DNA of 15,000 bases, taken from the NCBI GenBank assembly GCA_963170055.1, contig CAUJGJ010000129.1:1075701-1090700 (forward strand). The letters are read 5' to 3'. The notes below the pieces were generated by a model that had not been told where the DNA came from, did no database searches, and was given only the letters and a program-made list of their open reading frames with translations. Position numbers and translations under genes: made by a program. Every line of letters starts with the position of its first letter. Positions within the stretch are counted from its first letter, which is position 1. This document shows positions 1 to 11,615 of this stretch, piece by piece. This DNA is from Halisarca cf. caerulea. Lineage: Eukaryota > Porifera > Demospongiae > Chondrillida > Halisarcidae.

Positions 1-1147
1 GATCTATACAAAGGGAAGGTTATGTACATTTTTGGCAGTCCAGAGGCTTTTGATGAAAGGAAGTGGAAAAGCATGCTGCTCACACCAACATATCAAATAT
101 ACCTTGTCTGCTGTTGTTGTGGATGAGGCACATTGTGTCGATTTATGGGGCAGCAGCAAGGAACCATTCCGTGCTGCCTATCGAAGACTCGGTGACTTGC
201 GTTCTTTCATACCAACTGACATCCCTTTTGTTGCACTAACAGCTACAGCAACCACTATGACAAGAAGAACAATAACTGCATCACTACGTATGAAAAATCC
301 TACCACTGTATCTCTTTCTCCAAACCGCAATAACATTCGATATTCTGTGCAATGTGTCAGTGAAGATTTCTCTGTTGTATTTCATTGGCTATTTGAAGAA
401 TTGCTAATGAAGGGCCAGAAGACAAACAAAACTATAGTATTTTGTAGAACTATCGAAACCTGTGCTCGCCTATACAGCTTGTTTACCATCACCCTTAAAG
501 AGAAAGGGTACGTAGAACAATCAGTATCCTTGGATGCATGTCTGTTTGCCCTTTATCATGCCAAGATTACTGAGGAAGAGAAATCTGTAATACTGCAATC
601 TTTCAGCAAAGTAGATGGCAAGTGTCGTGTTTTGTTCACAACAATTGCTTTTGGCATGGGAATGAACATTTGTGATATAAGAAGAGTGATTCATCTTGGT
701 CCTTCCAGGGATATTGAGGAGTATGTTCAAGAAACTGGAAGAGGAGGACGAGATGGATCGCTATGCCAAGCAATTTTATATGTATTTTCTGGATGTACAA
801 GAGGCCATATCAGCTTGGGGATGAAGGATTACATTCATCGTAACCAGTTATGTCGCCGTCTATGTTTATTTCAAGCCTTTCCTGGTTCCTTTTCTAGGCC
901 AGGTGTTTTACATGACTGCTGTGATTTTTGCCAGTCCGAATGCCTTTGTGCCTGCATCTACAGATGCTGCATATGTGGAAAAGGAACACCCTGCCAATTT
1001 TGTTGCACTTGCAGTAAGAAATGTAATTTTGTTCCGAAACCATGCTTGTTAAACAAATCTTACATCAGCAGAGATGATGCTACACTCCCATCACTGATTC
1101 AGGCAATTAAGTTGGATGAAGGTGCAAGCTACTTCACATTTACTTGA
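1..1147 (+). CDS. RecQ-like ATP-dependent DNA helicase, 3' portion, frame broken near 95
   Basis: Superfamily 2 RecQ-type 3'-5' DNA helicase; the Walker A part lies off the left edge. From about 100 to the TGA at 1145-1147 one frame carries, in order, motif II (VVVDEAHCV), a RecQ-type WG..F..AYRRLGDLR stretch, motif III (ALTATAT), motif IV (TIVFCRT), motif V (LFTTIAFGMGM) and motif VI (YVQETGRGGRDG, with the arginine finger). A RecQ zinc-binding segment follows (CRRL, then CCDFC..EC) and the tail is unusually cysteine-rich. Upstream of about 95 the family-like protein (KVMYIFGSPEAF) is in a different frame, open from position 1. Dropping one A from the run at 95-97 would link the frames, so this copy has a 1-base insertion or the assembly has an error. 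No intron is seen in the visible part. The DUF6589 gene converges on it. RecQ-family identity is secure; orthology to a named RECQ gene is not. Confidence 0.85.
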   Translation, partial: IYTKGRLCTFLAVQRLLMKGSGKACCSHQHIKYTLSAVVVDEAHCVDLWGSSKEPFRAAYRRLGDLRSFIPTDIPFVALTATATTMTRRTITASLRMKNPTTVSLSPNRNNIRYSVQCVSEDFSVVFHWLFEELLMKGQKTNKTIVFCRTIETCARLYSLFTITLKEKGYVEQSVSLDACLFALYHAKITEEEKSVILQSFSKVDGKCRVLFTTIAFGMGMNICDIRRVIHLGPSRDIEEYVQETGRGGRDGSLCQAILYVFSGCTRGHISLGMKDYIHRNQLCRRLCLFQAFPGSFSRPGVLHDCCDFCQSECLCACIYRCCICGKGTPCQFCCTCSKKCNFVPKPCLLNKSYISRDDATLPSLIQAIKLDEGASYFTFT

Positions 1148-1573
1148 TTTTGACATATGTAACGTGCATGCATGCATCATATTAATATATATGTATATAA
1201 TGTCAAGTTGATCCACCTGATTTCTAACGGATACTATAGAATTGCTTTCATTGCTTTACATGCATGTGTCCATAATAATATAATTATATTATACATATCA
1301 TTGACTATTAGTACTGCAATATTATATTTATAGAGTCTGACTATATGTATTGAAATCATCTGTTACCATAAATTTCATGCATGCATTTATATAGTATGCA
1401 GCTTTATACAACCCAAATTGCAAAATTCCATATAATTATGCTGTTATACAGTACATGTTATTGACATTAATTATTGATGCATATATGCATGATACTGCAT
1501 AATCAAGTAATAGCTTATAATCGTATACTCAGTCTAACAATGTTCATAACTGACCATGCAGCAGTGTACGAAA
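1148..1573. other. Short AT-rich spacer between convergent genes
   Basis: This spacer holds the 3' flanks of two converging genes. It is AT-rich and has TGCATGCA palindromes near 1166-1178 and 1376-1387. I see no open frame of note and no canonical AATAAA polyadenylation signal on either strand. Confidence 0.6.
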
Positions 1574-5179
<3,606 letters not shown>

Positions 5180-5722
5180 TCTCTAAAAAAAAAACCTCCG
5201 GCTAGCTATCACATTCGGTGGGAACTGGCCAAATACGAAGAATCCGGCGAGGACAGTGCCGTCCCGCGCGCGCAGTTTAAATTTGCCGATATCATCATGA
5301 TTGCATGCAGTGAATTCATGAGCAATATACGCATGCAGGCTTAGCCATTTATTCATAAGCATGGTTTAGAAATTGTATGCCCAAGAGTGTCCTTGTTTGC
5401 AAGGCAATCCCAGACTCCACTTTTTGATCAAACATCCCGGCTATTCAAAAGTCATATTGCCGTTGCAAGTCAAAAAAGTGCCGCTGTCATATCGAAATTA
5501 CCCATTTGTTTCCTTACAGGTACTGTAGTGGAGAAAGAAGGTAACAGCAACACAAAATAACTAAATTCAATACGATCGCATAGCGTATGGAGCGGAACGT
5601 CGCAGCGCCTGACATCTCGATTGTAAGATTCAATTCCAAGTGTAAAATCTGGAATTGTGGATAAGGACAAACTTTCGCATTTCATTGGTTGAAAGTCACG
5701 CTAAGCAATAATTGGAGGTGTG
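5180..5722. other. Upstream region of the DUF6589 gene; putative promoter, no firm gene
   Basis: The DUF6589 start codon abuts an A-run (5186-5195, plus strand). A patch rich in CG dinucleotides follows at about 5205-5275, including a GCGCGCGC tract, in an otherwise AT-rich area; it is a reasonable but unproven promoter. A 71-codon ATG-initiated frame on the minus strand (5685-5470) has no similarity I recognise. It contains a donor-like GTAAGG near its end and could be a first exon, but nothing supports that further. Confidence 0.4.
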
Positions 5723-5869
5723 AACTAATCTCTATGTTTGCTAGACCGTCCTCGCCTTTCCACGCCGTAGGCGTCTGCGAGGACAGTCTAGCTAGCTAGA
5801 CTAGAGACCGTCTCCCGCCCCTTCTCGCCCGTAGGGCGCTTGCGGGAGACGGTCTAGCTGGCCAGACTA
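5723..5869. repeat. Two tandem GC-rich nested hairpin elements
   Basis: Hairpin A pairs CTAGACCGTCCTCGC (5741-5755) with GCGAGGACAGTCTAG (5777-5791), with one mismatch. Hairpin B pairs AGACCGTCTCCCGC (5805-5818) with GCGGGAGACGGTCT (5842-5855) perfectly. Each loop holds a smaller hairpin with the same GTA tip: ACGCC-GTA-GGCGT in A and CGCCC-GTA-GGGCG in B. The outer flanks (AGTCTAGCTAGCTAGA on the left of B, TCTAGCTGGCCAGACTA on its right) also pair imperfectly, so the elements are longer than the cores. B ends in GGCCAGACTA, the same 10 bases that terminate the 60-bp element at 10461-10520. They are probably non-autonomous mini-elements of one family; no coding sequence. Confidence 0.8.
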
Positions 5870-5870
5870 A

Positions 5871-6501
5871 TTTAACGGACGTTTCATTCCAATTAACGGA
5901 TATTCATTGCAATTAACGGAAGCGCTATTGTACAAGTTTGGAGTAAATTCGAAGCAAAATCCAAAGGCTAAAACAAACTTTTCTCAGCGCGCTTCGTTTT
6001 CGAATGCTTTCCTTCTTGAAGTTCGTCATTGGGCAAAGGACGCCTCTTTAGACGGTAGCCGGTGGCTAAAATGCTTTCACAAGGCGCCAAGAAAGACAGG
6101 TAACTGTTTCATCCACCATTCACAATCTTCTTGCACCACATCGCTGAATCTTCGGCTTACGCCTTCATATAACCTCTATGCTTCTAAACGAAGGGCTTGA
6201 AAGTTTGTAAACTTTTCTTTATTTCTGATTTCTCCCATCGAAGTGATACCTCTCGAACAGTTTCTTCGTGAACGCTCAAGTCTTCGTAAACCTCCTAAGG
6301 AAAGTGTTAGTATACGAAAACTAAAGTTTAAGAACTTCAATAACGAAGCGTCCTGAGTAAAGTTGGGTATTTGGGTAGAAAATTGCTCCAAACTTGAGCT
6401 ACAGCGCTTCCGTTAATTGCAATGAAAAACGCGTTAATTGCAATGGAACTTCCGTTAAATAGATTGAAACGTCCGTCAAATGAAATGAAACATCCGTTAA
6501 A
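5871..6501. mobile_element. Foldback-like element with terminal arms of 21-bp tandem units
   Basis: The left arm has units at 5871-5891 (21 bp), 5892-5911 (20 bp) and a start at 5912 (ATTAACGGAAGCGCT). The right arm begins with the reverse complement of that start (AGCGCTTCCGTTAAT, 6403-6417) and continues as 21-bp units at 6418-6438, 6439-6459, 6460-6480 and 6481-6501, of the form TGnAATGnAACnTCCGTTAAA. Homology between arms extends inward to CAAGTTTGGAG (about 5933-5943) and its reverse complement (about 6386-6396). The interior, about 450 bp, has no recognisable protein; an open frame at 5907-6200 overlaps the arm and lacks an ATG start. I see no clear target-site duplication. Inverted arms made of short tandem repeats are the hallmark of Foldback elements; the superfamily is undetermined. 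Confidence 0.82.
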
Positions 6502-7124
6502 CCAATTGAAAAAGACTGTATTAAATATGGGAATATGCTATAATATTATATGGAACTTCAGAATCAATACTTATGTACTGTATATAGAGATGCCAAGGTT
6601 GGAAAATTTTTTAGAGTGAGACACTATATGCTAGCCCAAATACAGCTGTCACTGTAGCTATCCATGCTCCAACACTGCATCTGAATGCAAGATAATTATT
6701 TGCTTTTTAGTATATAGTGCCTATACTCACATTGATAACAACTTTTATTGACATAATTATCACAAGAAACCTGAAAAATAGCTTGTTTTTCATGCATAAT
6801 GCACAATAGCTGTCTTGTCATGAATGAAATCATGGTGCTTTGGTGTTATGAATAAAATTATGGGGCTAGTAAGGCTTCAATGCGTGAGATTTCAATGGCT
6901 GGGAGTGAGAGAGTGAGATCACATGGCAATGCGCGAGTCTCACGCCCAATGCGTGAGACTTGGCAGGTCTGTGTATATTTGCATAGATAATAGAGGAAAT
7001 GCAATCATGTATGTATGCATTTGAAAGAATACGTAGCTGTGAGAATGAACATCGATATATAATATGCATAAGAAGTTTTTGAGGATGCATGTCATTGGTA
7101 TATCATATATTAGCAGCCTGGCAT
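6502..7124. other. Non-coding stretch with a GCGTGAGACT inverted repeat
   Basis: No firm gene. AGTCTCACGC (6936-6945) and GCGTGAGACT (6951-6960) form a perfect 10-bp inverted repeat around CCAAT. A further GCGTGAGA lies near 6892 and a GTGAGAGAGTGAGA tract near 6905-6918, so this looks like part of a dispersed repeat. On the minus strand 6680-6611 is a possible terminal exon (see findings). Confidence 0.45.
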
Positions 7125-7380
7125 ACTGACATGTACTTCAGCCTCTTCTTCCTCCTCTAAGGTGTCTCTGACTGCTGCAGTTTACTCTTTTTAGCCGTGC
7201 CAATCTGAGATAATCTAATGATTCAGAACCATTTGCATTTGGGTAATACTAGAAGCCTACTGAGTGTACGTCCCAAATATCATTGTAACAATACCTTACC
7301 TCCCTTCTTCAATAGCTTCCATGGTTTCTCTGACTTTCAGAGAAGGATGTCTGATCCTTTTGGGCGTTTTATTGCAGCTA
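7125..7380. other. Possible minus-strand exon fragments, no recognised gene
   Basis: On the minus strand a short open stretch from 7377 to 7300 encodes a charged, helix-like peptide including LKVRETMEAIEEG and ends at a good donor (GAG then GTAAGG). A second open stretch near 7175-7113 encodes VRDTLEEEEEAEV. The two share VR(E/D)T and nearby bases, so they may be related small exons or a duplicated remnant. No family can be assigned and the phases do not establish a transcript. Confidence 0.2.
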
Positions 7381-7541
7381 CAGTGGAACCTCCATAATCC
7401 GACACTCCATGGGCAACAAACAATGTGTCAGATTACAGAGGTTGTTGGATTATCAAGTAGCTCTTAATGCAGTGTACTATGGTGACTGTGTCCTAGAACA
7501 TGGTCGGATTAAGAGAATGTTGGATTATGGAGGTTCCCCTG
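7381..7541. mobile_element. pogo/Tigger-like MITE, 161 bp
   Basis: The left end CAGTGGAACCTCCATAATCC and the inverted right end (reverse complement CAGGGGAACCTCCATAATCC) match at 19 of 20 bases and are flanked by TA on both sides (7379-7380 and 7542-7543). Termini of the form CAGT.GAACCTC with a TA target duplication are typical of the pogo/Tigger branch of Tc1/mariner. Inside are further copies of the GGATTA motif and no transposase, so it is a non-autonomous deletion derivative. Confidence 0.85.
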
Positions 7542-7742
7542 TACTCCTTTGCGCTAGCTTACATACATGGCGAAGCGTGGCAACGAAATGGCAAACCTTG
7601 CCTACAAGTGTAAACTTAACCTACGTCTCAAAAGAATGAATTTATTCGAACGATAGAAGAGAAATTTCTTATATGAATTTTTAGTAGTTTGGCTGGTAAA
7701 TGAACTAAGCATATCGTTGCTATCAATCGCAATCAGGGCAAA

Positions 7743-7785
7743 GAGGATATATATATTATATATACAGTATATATATTCATACATA

Positions 7786-7880
<95 letters not shown>

Positions 7881-7882
7881 CC
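7743..7882. repeat. Interrupted (AT)n microsatellite
   Basis: AT dinucleotide runs with a few interruptions (TATACAGTATATATATTCATACATA near the left end, TACATA at about 7810), then about 70 bp nearly pure to about 7882. Confidence 0.95.
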
Positions 7883-8180
7883 AGGGTGGTCACCAGAGAA
7901 AATATGATAGAGGGTGGCATTAAATTTGTGTAAGCCAGTAGTGGAGTAGTGCACAGCTGCCATAATTATGATGGTTTCACTTCTATAATATTATTTAGTA
8001 TTTTGTAATGGGGGAAGTTCGCTCAAAGTATATGATGTGCACAGTGTCAGTTGTACCTAATCTATCGACTCAAAATACACCTGAACAGAGAAGGAATGAC
8101 TCTACTAAAAGAAGAAAATGGTTTAAGTCAAAATTTAAGGAGGGTGGCCCGCCCTGCTTAAAAGGGCTGACGAGAACACT
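7883..8180. other. Unassigned intergenic sequence
   Basis: No recognised gene. A 60-codon open stretch from 8008 (MGEVRSKYMMC..., ending in basic residues) runs into the following microsatellite and matches no family I know. A GGGTGG motif occurs at about 7885, 7912 and 8141, hinting at a dispersed repeat. Confidence 0.3.
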
Positions 8181-8186
8181 GTGTGC

Positions 8187-8271
<85 letters not shown>

Positions 8272-8300
8272 CATACACACACACACACAGACATATATAT
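8187..8300. repeat. Compound (AT)n-(AC)n-(AT)n-(AC)n microsatellite
   Basis: AT runs at about 8187-8200 and 8259-8272 alternate with AC runs at about 8201-8258 and 8275-8289. Histidine/threonine and cysteine/valine frames across this are artefacts. Confidence 0.95.
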
Positions 8301-8369
8301 GAAAACCCAACCGATTGCTTTACCCCTGCTGCACATGTGCGCACAGGGTAACAAGGGAAAGTTGTAAAA

Positions 8370-8447
8370 CAGGCACAGGGCTAGGTGGGCAAAGGGCAAG
8401 ACGGGCATAGGGCTATACATACATGAGGCTGGACGGGTATAGGGCTA
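8370..8447. repeat. Short minisatellite, about 31-bp period, three copies
   Basis: GACGGGCATAGGGCTA (8400-8415) recurs with one change at 8432-8447, and a more diverged copy (CAGGCACAGGGCTAGG) starts at 8370. The starts are 30 and 32 bp apart. Confidence 0.65.
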
Positions 8448-8477
8448 GACAGAGTTTAGCTGGACTGAGTGCACACT

Positions 8478-8529
8478 GCAAATTCCTACATCCCCTAGCA
8501 ATACATATTTGCGGGATGTAGGAATTTGC
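8478..8529. repeat. Perfect 17-bp inverted repeat (hairpin)
   Basis: GCAAATTCCTACATCCC (8478-8494) is the exact reverse complement of GGGATGTAGGAATTTGC (8513-8529), separated by 18 bp. Pairing does not extend clearly outward. It could be a miniature element core or a transcribed hairpin; the sequence alone cannot decide. Confidence 0.8.
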
Positions 8530-9757
<1,228 letters not shown>

Positions 9758-9759
9758 GC

Positions 9760-11037
9760 GCGCGAAGATCTGAATCCTCTGAGACATCTCACAGCTGATC
9801 TGAGCAGTACAAAAGAGATCTGGCAGCGAATTATGCATATGGTCATTGAGTAGGATTGCCTCCTCTTCTCTGCGATCATTGAGGCTAATCTTTTGTATGT
9901 TATGGATGCAGCAGGTGCCATCCCGCCAGAGCTTGTGAACACGAGTAGTGCAAAGGTTCCTCGCTCTATATACTTCTTGTATCCTCTCATCGAATGCACG
10001 CCTTTCTTCCTGCTCTTTTGATCTGTAGCAGGACTCAATTTTGGTTGAGTGGTAGCTTTGAGCCATCGGGTGAAACACCCTTACGTCAAAAAAGCTGTCT
10101 GCAACTACATCTACGGGAACACCATCCTCCTTGTTGAACTCTTTTGTTGTAACCTCTCTCCAGACAAAGACTGTAAAGGTGGTTCAGTGCCCACATTGTA
10201 ACACCCCTCTGATATCCATTTTGCAGTGAGGTCCCTCAACTCATTGTGGTGCATTGTAGGAAACCCACCATATGAACAGATCATGGAGTGGCCTATATAC
10301 CGTGAATGGCTTTCCACAAATGCACATTTGTGGCAGTCTTCCTGGGTACCATCCAATGCATATCTCAGGTACAAAGCATCGTGGAATTCTCCTTTGTTCA
10401 GGATAAATCCATTCTCTTCAATCGGGAGGGTGGTTAACCAAATGGAAGCTACCTTCTCAGTAGTCTGGCCTGCCTCGACCCCCCGGCGCGTACATGGGAC
10501 GGTCGTAGCAGGCCAGACTACCTTCTCAGCTGACACTTAAATAGCTTGCTTCAAATTTGAAGGGATTTTCCCCATTATCTCCTGTTGGCCCTGCTTTTCT
10601 TCATTGTGATGTTTGGTTCTTAGTTCTTGCTTTGCATGAGCCTGACTTTGAATTGTGTATTCATGGTCCCTCTGCTGGTGGATAGGAGATGTCAGTGTAG
10701 ATAATCATGAAACAGTTCTAGAGTTCTGGAATGCAATCGGTGCTTGACGAGAAGGGTTGGGAATCCCTAGGCCTGTGGGCCTGTGCCACAATGTCCCTTT
10801 CAAGTTGGTTTAGAGTACCATGGCCTGTAAGGCTTGGAAGCAGATGGATGGTCGTGCCTTCCTGTGAGAGTAATGTCCAATAAACAAGGGGATGTCTTCC
10901 CTATAGGTGTTGATCAGGACAGTTGAAAGTGCAGGACACGAAGCTGGGATGTTTCTGAGTGCCGTTTCCCTGTTCAGTGAGTTGAAGCGTTGCTGGCATC
11001 AACTATAGCAATACTGCATCCGTGTTGGGGTCTTCAA
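9760..11037 (-). pseudogene. Decayed reverse-transcriptase retroelement (5'-truncated, internally deleted)
   Basis: Reading the minus strand from 11037, family-like protein appears in pieces in shifting frames. RT motif A (LLIVDASNAFNSLNR) is followed by a motif-B start (SQEGTT, about 10867-10850). The frame then jumps directly to LPSLTG and GLGIPNPS, so the segment that should hold the catalytic YADD motif is deleted. Next come HEYTIQSQAHAKQELR with a stop at about 10537, ASIWLTTLPIEENGF, FHDALYLRYAL, and a CHKC/H..C-like cluster before YGGFPTMHHNELRDL. The end has FFDVRVFHPMA (about 10100) and KRLASMIAEKRRQSYS. At least four frame changes and one in-frame stop make it inactive. The 5' edge is abrupt, as in LINE-type integration. 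The DVV..FFDVRV segment resembles a restriction-like endonuclease site; that is inference. The family is common in sponge and cnidarian genomes as I recall it. Confidence 0.85.
10461..10520. mobile_element. 60-bp miniature inverted-repeat element with 9-bp target duplication
   Basis: TAGTCTGGCCTGC (10461-10473) and GCAGGCCAGACTA (10508-10520) are perfect inverted repeats around a GC-rich core with a CGACC...GGTCG inner pair. CCTTCTCAG occurs directly on both sides (10452-10460 and 10521-10529). The host is the retroelement relic, whose reading frame (SAEKV then EKVASIWL) shows the duplicated codons, so the insertion is directly visible. A 9-bp duplication fits Mutator-like elements best. The terminus is shared with the hairpins near 5860. 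Confidence 0.88.
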
Positions 11038-11305
11038 AATTTAATAATAAATGTAATAATAATTATGGATTTGAACAAAAGTCTTATATACCGGTAATAG
11101 AGAATTTATGTAACAGTAATAGAGAAGTATGAATTTATACAGAATGAGTTATAGGAATGGCCAAATATGGAAAAAGCTTGTTGCATAATAAATGAGTTCC
11201 AAAATAGCTGAGTCATATCCCAACGGGATTGCAAAATTTTATTGTTTTGGAACAATAGCCTAAGCTGATTCTTGACTTTAGCCAAGTAACTTTTGAAGCG
11301 ATCAC
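11038..11305. other. Upstream region of the NLR gene
   Basis: AT-rich sequence between the retroelement relic and the NLR start codon. It presumably contains the NLR promoter and 5' UTR, but I see no convincing TATA box or other core element. An upstream non-coding exon cannot be excluded. Confidence 0.35.
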
Positions 11306-11615
11306 ATGGCCCAAAGAATTACTGACGACGAAGGCAACAAAGATGAACTTGCCAAAAATGTTTTAGTTGAAGCGAATGCGGAACTCCAAGATGACTTGCA
11401 TCCTTCAAAATCCCTTCTTGAAGATCTTGCAGCTGATAATATTCTGACACAAGCCGAATATGAGGAGATCGATCCGGAATCGCAGAAACCGTGTTTTGAC
11501 AAAAACAACAAATTGTTGGATGCAATGAGGAGGAAAAGTGCCGAACAAATTGGACGTTTCTGTCAATTTCTGATCGATCACGGTCAGCTGCATATCGGAG
11601 AGATACTGAAATCAA
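11306..11615 (+). CDS. NLR exon 1: CARD-family death-fold domain
   Basis: The ATG at 11306 opens 103 codons plus one base. Residues about 15-103 show the six-helix CARD pattern: DDLHPSKSLLEDLAADNILTQAEYEEI, a spacer, NKLLDAMRRKSAEQIGRFCQFL and GQLHIGEIL. The ILTQAEYEEI and KLLDAMRRK blocks are typical of CARDs rather than Death domains. Reading through the donor would add only a few residues before TAA at 11630-11632, giving a stand-alone CARD of 108 residues if intron 1 were retained. Confidence 0.85.

Noticed and set aside
5907..6200. 97-codon plus-strand frame in the foldback element
   Set aside because: It begins within the terminal repeat, lacks an ATG start, and its composition matches no family.
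6866..7090. 74-codon minus-strand frame
   Set aside because: It lies over a repetitive GTGAGA-type region and shows no domain-like pattern.
7602..7923. Isoleucine/tyrosine-rich open frames, also at 3600-3700 and 4680-4780
   Set aside because: Produced by AT dinucleotide repeats.
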